NCBI RefSeq assembly: GCF_002001175.1 | Contig: NZ_MUNT01000005.1 | Span: forward strand, 62,001-126,000 | Source: Rhodanobacter sp. C03 | GTDB lineage: Bacteria; Pseudomonadota; Gammaproteobacteria; Xanthomonadales; Rhodanobacteraceae | Length of the DNA: 64,000 nucleotides | Direction of reading: 5' to 3' | Shown here: positions 7,287 through 15,567 of the stretch, one piece after another | How positions within the stretch are numbered: the stretch's first letter is position 1 | Layout: the number at the start of each line of letters is the position of its first letter | The notes under the pieces: model-generated | Told to the model about the DNA's origin: nothing | What the model saw: only the letters and a program-made list of their open reading frames with translations | The model's database searches: none | Position numbers and translations under genes: made by a program

Positions 7287-9194
7287 GCGACCGCTGCGCA
7301 CGTCGCTGTTGTTGCCCTGCCGATAGGCGGAAACGACCTGCTCCGGCGAGCTGCCCCAGGAGCCGCCGCGCACGACGTGGGCGGTGCAACCGGGGTTGAG
7401 CCATGCCGTGCCGTCGGCCGGTGCGCGGTTGTAGTTGTCGTGCCAGCAGTCCGCCGACCATTCGGAGACGTTGCCGTTGATGTCGTACAGGCCGAATGGA
7501 TTGACGGCGAAGCTCATCACCGGCGCCGGACCCCAGTAGCCGTCGCGGTAGCCACGGAAAGCATGACTCCAGTGGCGACCGCTGCGCGAGCGGTCGCCGG
7601 AACCGGTGAGGTTTTCGACAGGATGCGTGGGCACGCCATCGCCCCACCAGTAGCGGGTGGTGGTGCCGCCGCGCAGGGCGTACTCGAACTCGGCTTCGCT
7701 GGGCAGGCGGTAGGCCTTGCCGGTGCGCTGGCTGAGCCAGTCGGCGTAGGCCTTGGCGTCATTCCACGAGATGTTCACCACCGGCAGGCTGTCCTCGGCC
7801 TTGCGGCCGGCGTAGTCGTCCTGCCAGGTCGCGCCGGCATCGTCACGCATCGCGCCGCTGCGTTCGTCATACACGCTGGCGCCACCCATTTTCACCGAGT
7901 CGGGCACGTAACCGCTGGCGCGCACGAATTCGCGGAACTGGCCTACCGTGACCGCGCTGCGCGCCATCGCAAAACCCTTGCTGATGGTGACCGCGTGCTG
8001 TGGCATCTCGGCATCGATGCGGTCATCGTCGCTGTCCGGCGCGCCCATCTGGAAACTCCCGGTAGGAATCACCACCATCGCCGGAGTCTTGCCGGGCAGA
8101 TCGACATAGCGATCGGAAAATACCTGGCCCGGCTTGTAGCTGGCGTACAGCTGCGCATTGGTCAGCTGTTCCTGGAAATTGGCCAGTCCGCCCAGGCTCG
8201 GGCTGATTCCCTGCGCCTGCGCCGCCAGCTTCTTAGCCATCGCGATATTGCCGGCATCCAGGGCCGAATGCGCCTGCGCCAGCACGCCATTGGCGCGCTG
8301 CTCGCGCATGTCATCGATGCGTTTGCGCACATCCTGCATCTGCTGCGAGCCGGGGCGGATCGCCTGCGCCTGCGCCAGCTGCTTGTCCGCGCCAGCGAAA
8401 TCGTTCTGCGCCACGGCGGCCAGCGCACGATCGAGCACCGCACGCTGCACTTCAAAGATGCCCTGCTCGGCCACTGCGTTCTGCGGATCCAGCTGCTGCA
8501 CTTCGCGGTAAAGATCCAGCGCACTCTCGCCACTCGGCTGATCGGCGTTGCCCTGTTGCAGCAGGCCGGCGGCCTTGGCCAGCATCGGCCGCACCTTGGC
8601 CAGGGTTTTCAGGCTCGCCTCGAGTTGCGCCACATCGTCGGCGGCATTCGGCAGCGTGCGCAGTGCGTTGAGCAGATCCTGTGCCGAATCGGCATCGCCC
8701 ACCGCGATGTCCTGGTCGATCTCCGCCACCAGCCGCACGCGTACGTCGAACAGGCCCTGGGCCGCGCGGCGGCTGTCCGGTTTCTCCTTCAACGCCTGCT
8801 CGTACAGCGCCGCGGCACTGTCCTTGTCGCCGACCAGCTGGCCGGCATGCAGCGCCTTGGCGGCACGCGCCAGCAACTCGCGCACCGCCAGTGGATCGGC
8901 ACTGAGCTGCTCGGGAAGATCCGCATTCCGGCCACTGCGCGCGGCAATCACCTCGGCCGGTGCCAGCGTCAGCGGCGGCCCGGCATTGAGCTCGGCCACT
9001 GCCGACGCCCGCTCCGGCGCCTGCGGACTGCCCGGCGCCGCCGTACCCAGCGACATCGAGCGCCGTGGCGCTTCAGCCGGATTGACGTGAAACACGCGCG
9101 GAAAGAAGTGGTAGGTCAGCGCGCAGCCCAGCACGATCACGCCAAGCGCTCCGCCAAGCGTGCGCTGACGATGCAGGGTTGCGTTGCTCGGCAT
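7257..9194 (-). CDS. Membrane-anchored TPR protein with C-terminal SUMF1 (FGE-sulfatase-like) domain
   Basis: A 645-residue protein with a short basic N terminus, one membrane segment at about 12-32 (GGALGVIVLGCALTY), and a low-complexity linker. Helical TPR-like repeats cover about 85-370, and an SUMF1/C-type-lectin-like domain about 375-645 (TGSFQMG, RLPSEAEFEYALRGG, GNVSEWSADCW, VRGGSWGSS). True formylglycine-generating enzymes carry paired cysteines after the RGGS motif. Here that stretch reads RGGSWGSSPEQVVSAYRQG without cysteine, so sulfatase activation is unlikely and a binding or scaffolding role is more plausible. ATG 9194 is preferred over 9248. The gene is divergent from rnd, about 100 bp apart. 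Confidence 0.82.
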   Translation of the reverse strand: MPSNATLHRQRTLGGALGVIVLGCALTYHFFPRVFHVNPAEAPRRSMSLGTAAPGSPQAPERASAVAELNAGPPLTLAPAEVIAARSGRNADLPEQLSADPLAVRELLARAAKALHAGQLVGDKDSAAALYEQALKEKPDSRRAAQGLFDVRVRLVAEIDQDIAVGDADSAQDLLNALRTLPNAADDVAQLEASLKTLAKVRPMLAKAAGLLQQGNADQPSGESALDLYREVQQLDPQNAVAEQGIFEVQRAVLDRALAAVAQNDFAGADKQLAQAQAIRPGSQQMQDVRKRIDDMREQRANGVLAQAHSALDAGNIAMAKKLAAQAQGISPSLGGLANFQEQLTNAQLYASYKPGQVFSDRYVDLPGKTPAMVVIPTGSFQMGAPDSDDDRIDAEMPQHAVTISKGFAMARSAVTVGQFREFVRASGYVPDSVKMGGASVYDERSGAMRDDAGATWQDDYAGRKAEDSLPVVNISWNDAKAYADWLSQRTGKAYRLPSEAEFEYALRGGTTTRYWWGDGVPTHPVENLTGSGDRSRSGRHWSHAFRGYRDGYWGPAPVMSFAVNPFGLYDINGNVSEWSADCWHDNYNRAPADGTAWLNPGCTAHVVRGGSWGSSPEQVVSAYRQGNNSDVRSGRVGFRVVREL

Positions 9195-9292
9195 GGATGG
9201 GCGTCCTTGGTGTGGCCTGTTATCGTGCGCTGTCCACCATAGGCACAAACCGCTGACAGGGCAATCCGCCCCGCGGCCTTAAAGGAATACTG

Positions 9293-10408
9293 ATGTCATT
9301 GCCCGAGACGGCCACAGCCGACTGGATCGATCACCGTGATGCATTGCTGGCGTGGCTCGCTGCGGTCCCCGCGGATGCGGCCGTCGGCCTCGACACCGAG
9401 TTCATGCGCCGCAATACGTTCTACCCGCAGCTGGCGCTGCTGCAACTCGGCTGGAACGGTCGCCACGCGTTGATCGATCCGCTCGCATTCGACATCGGCG
9501 ACGCTCTGCAGCCGCTGCTCGGCGCCGGTCCGGCAGTCACCGTGATGCACAGCGCGAGCGAGGATCTGGAAACCCTCTCGCCGTTGCTGCCGGATGGCCC
9601 GCACATCCTGTTCGACACCCAGATCGCCGCCGCCTTCGTCGGCATGGGTCTGGGCATCAGCTATCGCGCGCTGGTCGCCGAACTGGCCGGTGCGGAGCTG
9701 GACAAGGGCGAGACCCGTTCTGACTGGCTGCAGCGCCCGCTCACCGCCTCGCAATGCAGCTATGCCGCGCTGGACGTGGTGTATCTGAAAACCATCCACG
9801 AACAACTGAGCGAACGCCTGCAACAGCGCGGGCGCAGTGCCTGGCACGCGGAGGATTGCGAGCGTCTGAAGCGCCGCGCCAGCCATCGCGATGGTGACCC
9901 GCAACCGCAACGTGCCATGCGTGGCGCCGCCGACTGGCCGGTCGCACAACAAGCCCTGCTGCGCCGCCTGCTGCTGTGGCGCGATCGCAGTGCGCGCCGA
10001 CTTGACGTACCGCGGCCATGGTTGATCGACGACACGCTGGCACTGAGCCTGGCGCAGCAAATACCCGCCAGCCTCGGCGAACTCGAACAACGCAGTCGCG
10101 GCCAGCGTGCGCTGCGCTCGGCCCAGCGCAGCGAACTGTTCGCGCTGCTTGCCGAGGCCGTCAGTGGCGACGAAATTGCCATTACCGCGCGCATTCCCGG
10201 CCACCCGCAGGGCGACGCCAAGAAGGCACTCGGCGAAATGAAGCCACTGGTCGACAGCCTCGCCGGCGAACTTGACCTGCCGCCCGGCCTGCTGTGTCCG
10301 CGCAAGGCACTGGAGGAATACGTGGTCACCGCCGAATGGCCCGAGTTCCTCGAAGGCTGGCGCCGCGACGTGCTGCACGATCGCCTCGCCACTCTGCTGC
10401 CCGGCTGA
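9293..10408 (+). CDS. rnd: Ribonuclease D
   Basis: A 371-residue DEDD-family 3'-5' exoribonuclease that trims the 3' ends of tRNA and other small RNAs. Exonuclease motif I is LDTEF (D34, E36), motif II is HSASEDLE (D91), and motif III is CSYAALDV (Y157, D161). An HRDC-type domain follows (RGAADWPVAQQALLRRLL onward). The length matches the family. ATG 9293 has AAGGA eight bases upstream. Its position directly ahead of tRNA-Ala is suggestive but probably not functional. Confidence 0.93.
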   Translation: MSLPETATADWIDHRDALLAWLAAVPADAAVGLDTEFMRRNTFYPQLALLQLGWNGRHALIDPLAFDIGDALQPLLGAGPAVTVMHSASEDLETLSPLLPDGPHILFDTQIAAAFVGMGLGISYRALVAELAGAELDKGETRSDWLQRPLTASQCSYAALDVVYLKTIHEQLSERLQQRGRSAWHAEDCERLKRRASHRDGDPQPQRAMRGAADWPVAQQALLRRLLLWRDRSARRLDVPRPWLIDDTLALSLAQQIPASLGELEQRSRGQRALRSAQRSELFALLAEAVSGDEIAITARIPGHPQGDAKKALGEMKPLVDSLAGELDLPPGLLCPRKALEEYVVTAEWPEFLEGWRRDVLHDRLATLLPG

Positions 10409-10476
10409 TCCCGACCCGGACCGAACACAGGGCTTGGCGAGAACCGGCGCACGCTGCTAACATTTGCGGATTCCGT

Positions 10477-10552
10477 GGGGCGGTAGCTCAGCTGGGAGAG
10501 CGCCACGTTCGCATCGTGGAGGTCGTGGGTTCGATCCCCATCCGCTCCACCA
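10477..10552 (+). tRNA. tRNA-Ala (anticodon CGC)
   Basis: A 76-nt tRNA with encoded CCA. Acceptor GGGGCGG pairs with CCGCTCC, with one G-U. The anticodon stem CCACG/CGTGG encloses TTCGCAT, giving CGC, which reads GCG. The T arm is GTGGGTTCGATCCCCAT. Confidence 0.95.
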
Positions 10553-10572
10553 CGGATTTACGACTCACGGGA

Positions 10573-10595
10573 AGCCGGCCTTGCGCCGGCTTTTT
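10573..10595 (+). terminator. Terminator after tRNA-Ala
   Basis: Stem AGCCGGC (10573-10579) and GCCGGCT (10585-10591) with a 5-nt loop, followed by a run of T residues. Confidence 0.85.
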
Positions 10596-11350
10596 CGTAT
10601 GCGCTATCCGGCACGACATCCCGATCCGCCCAACAAAAGTGGGAGCGCGGGACCAGGCGTGAACTTTGCCACCCCATCCGCGCGAACAAGATGGTCTGGG
10701 CCTGCCATGGACCACATGCCTGTTCGCAACGCACTAGCAGCCTTGCAGATAGGCCTCCACCTTGTCGATCAACTCAAAGTCTCGGTGACTGCCATCGTGT
10801 CGCGCATGGTCACGCAACCTTTCGACCATCTCCATCAGCAACTCCTCACCCATCTCGGCATGCACTGTTCGGCCGCCCTGAAATCTTGATGAAGCCTCGG
10901 CCGAGGCGACCGTTTCCACGACTTTTTTGCCCGGGAGCGGGCCTGTTTTTCCTTTCTCAGCTGAATAACATAGTGTGAGCATGAGTGGCTGTCCTCGGAT
11001 CCGGACTTGAATGATCATAAATGGGCACGTTTGGACGCAGCTCGGTAACAACGGTCAGCCACCTCGTCTGCGGGCTGAACCATCACGCTCTCCATGGCAC
11101 ACCGCCTTGCAGCAGGCAGTGCCTGGACTGCCGTACGACTCTGATTGCGCGTCGCGACTGAAGCTGCGTCCGATTCATCTACGGTGAAGCAAGAGCTATG
11201 CCGTAAAGGCGCCGCTTCGGGTCACAGGCTGGAAGCGCTTGCGATCCCGGGGCAGTCCACGCCGTCCGATAGGGGCCGATTTCAATCCGGTGCCCACCGG
11301 ACACAGTCGACCAGCGCTCGCCCCGTGCCGAATTGGCCATGCGGGAATCA
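10596..11350. other. Gene-poor stretch between tRNA-Ala and the proline-rich membrane protein
   Basis: About 750 bp. The only candidate gene is the small minus-strand frame 10734-11018. A weak hairpin with T-runs on both sides sits near 10921-10955 (GCCCGGGAGCGGGC). Nothing else is supported. Confidence 0.45.
10734..11018 (-). CDS. Small hypothetical protein
   Basis: A possible 94-residue protein. Its C-terminal half looks protein-like and helical (GEELLMEMVERLRDHARHD, FELIDKVEAYLQGC). The N-terminal half is unconvincing. ATG 11018 is one of several possible starts; MLTLCYSAEKG further in is another. I do not recognise a family. The isolated position between a tRNA and a divergently composed region leaves its reality uncertain. 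Confidence 0.3.
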   Translation of the reverse strand: MIIQVRIRGQPLMLTLCYSAEKGKTGPLPGKKVVETVASAEASSRFQGGRTVHAEMGEELLMEMVERLRDHARHDGSHRDFELIDKVEAYLQGC

Positions 11351-12406
11351 TCAGGCCCGGTCGCTTGGCACATCAGCCTTGCCCTTCCATCGTTTCAAGA
11401 TCAATCCACCAATGGGCAGCAGAATGGCTGCCCACAGCCACTGCCAGTTGTTCTTGAGAAAATCTGTAACCCATTGGCCAGCAGTCACCTTGACGACGAT
11501 AGTCTTGTCATAGGTATGGATGGCTATTCGAGAGGTAGCACCATCGGTTTCGACCAATGCAGTCAGCGTCAAGTGCAAGGGATATTGGCCGGATGCCGTG
11601 GGCACGACATCCCACCTCCATTCGGCCGTATCGAGAGACCCGACCGATTGCTCTTCCGGTGTAATCGCCGTGATCTGGAGTTGCGGCGCCGTAAGTCGGG
11701 CCTCCATTCGATCCCACACTTTTACCGTCGCGGTCTGCTTCACTCCAGCCTCAGCGATTTCTGCAGCCAAGGTCGCCTGAGATTTCTTGACGTCGAGCAA
11801 GAGCTGGATATGGCCGGTCTGCCTCAGATTGAGCTGCTCCGGTACATTGAACGCGATATTTGCTGCAGGCATGGCCGCCATAAACTGATCCACGTCAGCG
11901 AATGGATTTACGGCAGTGGCTGTGGCTGCTGGTGCTGGTGCTGGTGCTGGTGCTGGTGCTGGTGCTGGTGCTGGTGGTGGTGGTGGTGGTGGTGGTGACG
12001 GTGGTGGCGCTCCATTCCCGGATGTATGCGCAGCAGCGGCACCCACAGCTACAGGTACTGGTACCGAAGCTTTGTAATGGTATTCGGCGGCCTGTGATGC
12101 GTGCGAGGCTGCGAGCTGGGTGACCTCATACGGACTTGCCCTGCCCGGGAATGCCGAGGGTGGGTAATAGGCCACCAGATACTCAAAGTTGCCGCGGCAC
12201 GTCTGCACAGACCACCGCTCGTCGCGATAGCCATTTTTGTCTACCACGGCGTTGTCAACATTTGCCCGAACCACGGTGCAGGATGGTTCAAAGCTGGCCT
12301 TGATCAGGCGGAGCCACGCATCATCCATGCTTTCTGCCGCAAGAGCCGTGCTCCCGGCAAACACAAGCACGACAGATGCCCATCCGATAAGTGCAGATCG
12401 CTTCAC
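11351..12406 (-). CDS. Secreted/membrane-anchored protein with Pro/Ala-Pro repeat linker, unknown function
   Basis: A 351-residue protein with a signal peptide (cleavage near STALAA at about 24) and an N-terminal domain containing two cysteines (SCTVVRAN, VQTCRGNFEY). Then comes a linker of eight prolines and seven Ala-Pro pairs. A C-terminal beta-rich domain follows (about 165-310: LLLDVKKSQATL, EWRWDVVPTASGQYPLHL, IAIHTYDKTIVVKV) and a final membrane segment (NWQWLWAAILLPIGGLIL) with a basic tail. This gives a periplasmic protein tethered at its C terminus. The C-terminal domain resembles beta-sandwich domains I have seen in other bacterial membrane proteins, but I cannot name it. It appears monocistronic. 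Confidence 0.78.
   Translation of the reverse strand: MKRSALIGWASVVLVFAGSTALAAESMDDAWLRLIKASFEPSCTVVRANVDNAVVDKNGYRDERWSVQTCRGNFEYLVAYYPPSAFPGRASPYEVTQLAASHASQAAEYHYKASVPVPVAVGAAAAHTSGNGAPPPSPPPPPPPPAPAPAPAPAPAPAPAATATAVNPFADVDQFMAAMPAANIAFNVPEQLNLRQTGHIQLLLDVKKSQATLAAEIAEAGVKQTATVKVWDRMEARLTAPQLQITAITPEEQSVGSLDTAEWRWDVVPTASGQYPLHLTLTALVETDGATSRIAIHTYDKTIVVKVTAGQWVTDFLKNNWQWLWAAILLPIGGLILKRWKGKADVPSDRA
11931..11996. repeat. Hexanucleotide/trinucleotide microsatellite inside a coding region
   Basis: Seven copies of GGTGCT (11931-11972) run directly into eight copies of GGT (11973-11996). On the minus strand they encode eight Pro followed by seven Ala-Pro pairs. Both unit lengths are multiples of three, so slippage would change linker length without breaking the frame. 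Confidence 0.95.
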
Positions 12407-12660
12407 TGGCCCTTCGCCCGAATCAAGTGGCGCGAGCTGGACATCCGCTTGAATGAATCACCATGGCTGGCAACGGTTCCGCAATCCATGGCCGAACTCT
12501 TTCAAGAGCTCATCGATGCGCCCGCCGATGCATAGTGAACCACTGCAGCATGCTCACCAAGATGACCGAAGGGCATAGAGCCATGGGCCGATTTCGACTG
12601 ATGGTCGCGCCAGAGAAACATCGCTGTTGCGAGCGATCTTTGTTGTGCGCCTTCCTTAAC

Positions 12661-12864
12661 TTAGATCCTGACGAAATAAGGTATCGCCATCAGCGCAACG
12701 CCGATGGCAATCAGCAGCAGCGTGCCTGACACGAAATAGGGAAACGCCATCAGCGCCAATCCGCATACCAGCGGGACGATCGCGCGCTGTTTCCTGCCGT
12801 ACACGAAGAAACCGAGTCCGATCGACCCGAACAACACACCCCAAAGTAGTGTCGATGAGTTCAA
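12661..12864 (-). CDS. Small conserved membrane protein
   Basis: A 67-residue hydrophobic protein with two or three membrane segments (LLWGVLFGSIGLGFFVYG, IVPLVCGLALMAFPYF, TLLLIAIGVALMAIPYF). This type occurs widely in Xanthomonadales and other proteobacteria, with an N terminus of MNxSTLLWG; its function is unknown. The start is a TTG at 12864 preceded by GAGG at a good distance. No in-frame ATG gives the conserved N terminus. It stands alone, divergent from the S9 peptidase gene. Confidence 0.75.
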   Translation of the reverse strand: MNSSTLLWGVLFGSIGLGFFVYGRKQRAIVPLVCGLALMAFPYFVSGTLLLIAIGVALMAIPYFVRI

Positions 12865-13078
12865 GGCAACCTCGATGGTTTCGGCCTGAATGGCGCGATC
12901 GTACTCCAGCCCGGGCCAGCGAATTCAGCGGTATGTGTCCACCCGCACTTCTCGCTGAACTGGCGAACGTGCGAGTCTCTGCAGCGGGAATCTGCCTGCC
13001 GGGATTCAACCTCTACCGCGGGATGGCGTGAATCGCACGCCATCCCGCCCGTCGCATGCTTGGGATAGGAGCGTTTTC

Positions 13079-15067
13079 ATGAAGTCCACCGGATATTTTG
13101 CGTTCGCGGCCTGCTGTGTGCTTGCCCTGCCGCTGTCGGCACATGCCGCCACGGCCGCACCAGCACTCCAGCTAGGCGATCTGCAGAAGATCGTGAGCCT
13201 TGGCGAGCCGCAGATTTCGCCAGACGGCAAGCGCATCGCCGTGATCGTGTCGACGCCGGACTGGAAGACCGACAAGAGCAAGCAGGAGCTCGACCTGGTG
13301 GATGTCGCCAGCGGTACGCGGCGCATGCTGACCTGGAAGCGCGAGGGGATCTCGTCACCGCGCTGGTCGCCGGACGGCACGCGGCTGGCCTTCATCGCCG
13401 ACGACGCGGAGTCCAAGCAGGGGCAGCTGTTCGTGATGCCGATGGACGGCGGCGATGCGTTGCGCATCACCGAGATCAAGCGCGGTGTGGACTCATATAG
13501 CTGGAGCCCTGACGGCACGCAGATCGCGTTCGTCAGCGAGGACGAACCGGCCAATGCGAAAGCCATCAAGGAACACGACGACGCGTTCCAGGTCACCGAC
13601 AACCACTTCCTTACCCGCGCCGCGCTCACGCCCTGGCACCTGTGGCTGGTACCCAGCGCCGGCGGCGGCGCAAAGCGGCTCACCCAGGGCAGCTACAGCC
13701 TGCAGACCGATCAGCAGGACAGCGCGCCGGAACCGGCATGGAGCCGCGATGGTCGCAGCATCGCGTTCGTCCGCTTTCCCAGCCCGTACTGGGGACCATC
13801 GTTCCATTCGGTGATTGCCACCGTGGATGTCGGCGGTGGCGAGCCGCGCACGCTGGTATCCGCCGAAGGGGCCGCAGATGTCATCTATGCGCCGGACAGC
13901 GACCACTTCGCCTTCGTGCGCTCGCGCAACGGCGACCAGAACAACGGCAATGCCGTCTATGTGACGGAGGGCGGCAACACCCGCGACGTCACCCAGGCGC
14001 TGGCGCGCAACCTCAACAGCTACGCGTGGCTGCCGCACGCCAAGTCGCTGCTGCTGGCCGCCGAGGACGGCACCCGCTCGGTGCTGTGGGAGCAGCCGCT
14101 GTCGGGCGCCGCGAAGAAGCTCGACCTCGGCGAGGTGGAAGCCGGTGCTGACGTGAGCGTGTCGAAAACCGGCGCACTGGCCTTCACCGGCAGCACCACG
14201 ACGCATCCAGGCGAGCTGTACGTGATGGACTCGGTGAGTGCGAAACCGCGCCGGCTCACCAACCTCAATGCGTTCGTCGACAACCTCTCGCTGGGCCGCA
14301 CCGAATCGGTCGAGTGGCAAGGGCCGGACGGTTTCCACGAGGATGGTGCACTGACCTATCCGATCGGCTACCAGCGCGGGCAGTCCTATCCGCTGGTGCT
14401 GGTGATCCATGGCGGTCCGGAAGCCGCTTCCACGGTGAAATTCTCGCCATTGCCGCAACTGCTGGCTGCGCAGGGCTTCGTGGTATTCCAGCCGAACTAC
14501 CGTGGCAGCACCAACCTCGGCGATGCCTACCAGCACGCGATCTTCCGCGACACCGGCGTGGGTCCCGGCAATGACGTGATGGCCGGCGTGGCCGCGGTGC
14601 AGAAGCTCGGCATCGTCGACGCGCAGCGCATCGGCGTCACCGGCTGGTCGTACGGCGGCTACATGACGACCTGGCTCACCGGCCATTACCCGATCTGGAA
14701 AGCTGCCGTATCCGGCGCAGCGCTGACCGACTGGGTGATGGACTACACCGTGTCGTACTACCAGACCGGCGATACCTATTTCTTCGGCGGCTCGCCGTGG
14801 ATGGCGAAGTACAAGGACATCTGGCGCGAGCAGTCGCCGATAGCCTATGCGCACAACGTCACTGCGCCGACCCTGATCATGGGCGACGTAGGGGACCCCA
14901 ACGTGCCGCTGCTGAACAGCTACGAGTGGTACCACGCGCTGCGCGACAACGGGGTGCCGGTGGAGTTCTACGCCTACCCGGTCGACACGCATTTCCCCAA
15001 GGACATCGTGCGCACCACCGACGTCTACCGCCGCTGGGTGGGCTGGATGACGCAGCACCTGAAATAG
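13079..15067 (+). CDS. Secreted S9 family (prolyl oligopeptidase/acylaminoacyl-peptidase-like) serine peptidase
   Basis: A 662-residue exported peptidase with a signal peptide (ALPLSAHAA near residue 22). A seven-bladed WD40-like beta-propeller covers about 40-400 (repeated SPDG/SWSPDGTQIAF units). A C-terminal alpha/beta-hydrolase domain has nucleophile S524 in GWSYGGY and probable triad members D606 (GDPNVP) and H638 (DTHFP). It is expected to cleave short peptides in the periplasm. ATG 13079 begins the signal peptide and has GGATAGGA upstream. The frame extends upstream to 13028, but that N terminus lacks a leader. No partner genes are nearby. Confidence 0.92.
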   Translation: MKSTGYFAFAACCVLALPLSAHAATAAPALQLGDLQKIVSLGEPQISPDGKRIAVIVSTPDWKTDKSKQELDLVDVASGTRRMLTWKREGISSPRWSPDGTRLAFIADDAESKQGQLFVMPMDGGDALRITEIKRGVDSYSWSPDGTQIAFVSEDEPANAKAIKEHDDAFQVTDNHFLTRAALTPWHLWLVPSAGGGAKRLTQGSYSLQTDQQDSAPEPAWSRDGRSIAFVRFPSPYWGPSFHSVIATVDVGGGEPRTLVSAEGAADVIYAPDSDHFAFVRSRNGDQNNGNAVYVTEGGNTRDVTQALARNLNSYAWLPHAKSLLLAAEDGTRSVLWEQPLSGAAKKLDLGEVEAGADVSVSKTGALAFTGSTTTHPGELYVMDSVSAKPRRLTNLNAFVDNLSLGRTESVEWQGPDGFHEDGALTYPIGYQRGQSYPLVLVIHGGPEAASTVKFSPLPQLLAAQGFVVFQPNYRGSTNLGDAYQHAIFRDTGVGPGNDVMAGVAAVQKLGIVDAQRIGVTGWSYGGYMTTWLTGHYPIWKAAVSGAALTDWVMDYTVSYYQTGDTYFFGGSPWMAKYKDIWREQSPIAYAHNVTAPTLIMGDVGDPNVPLLNSYEWYHALRDNGVPVEFYAYPVDTHFPKDIVRTTDVYRRWVGWMTQHLK

Positions 15068-15567
15068 CCGCCAGCGGCAGCGCGAACCGGCCAGGTCCTC
15101 GCCTCCGGACGTGGTTGTCATCCCCGCAGCTGTCCGACCTCATTGCCAGCAGGTGATCGGGCGTGTGATGAAGCAAGGCTGTGGCGTGGACCGGCACACA
15201 CGCCGGGCCATTCCAAGGAAGCAGCGGCCGCGCTGCGTTGGTCAACCTTGGATGACCCTCCGCGTCCAACCTGAACCTGGCCGGCTCTGACGCCGCCTGC
15301 ACGGTAGTCAGTGGTCACGAGGGGACGGATGTGATGGCGTCAGCGCTTGCGGGGCACCCAGTAGCACTGGCATGACCCGTGCTTGGTATTACGCAGAAAG
15401 CTGCGGTGTCCCGGCAGAATCGGTTCGATCCATAATGATGGGTCGACCGGCCATTCGGTGCGGGCGACGCAGTATGGAACAGGCTGGCTGAAGAAGAGCG
15501 CGGCTGACGGCTGTGTGCGTCGTTCGCTTGCAGTACCGCAGGATCATCCCAGAACAGGGGAAGGCAA
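15068..15567. other. Intergenic region without a supported gene
   Basis: About 500 bp between the S9 peptidase and the diguanylate cyclase. Short frames on both strands show no recognisable motifs. The promoter of the cyclase gene is presumably here; I see no clear consensus elements or terminator. Confidence 0.5.

Noticed and set aside
11931-11996. CRISPR-like repeat array
   Set aside because: The tract is a simple coding microsatellite without spacers. No CRISPR array or cas gene is present in the window.
12407-12535. Plus-strand frame ending WLATVPQSMAELFQELIDAPADA
   Set aside because: The end looks protein-like, but the frame upstream is antisense to the start of the proline-rich protein gene and no start codon or family could be assigned. 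It may be a decayed gene end, but the support is too thin to list.
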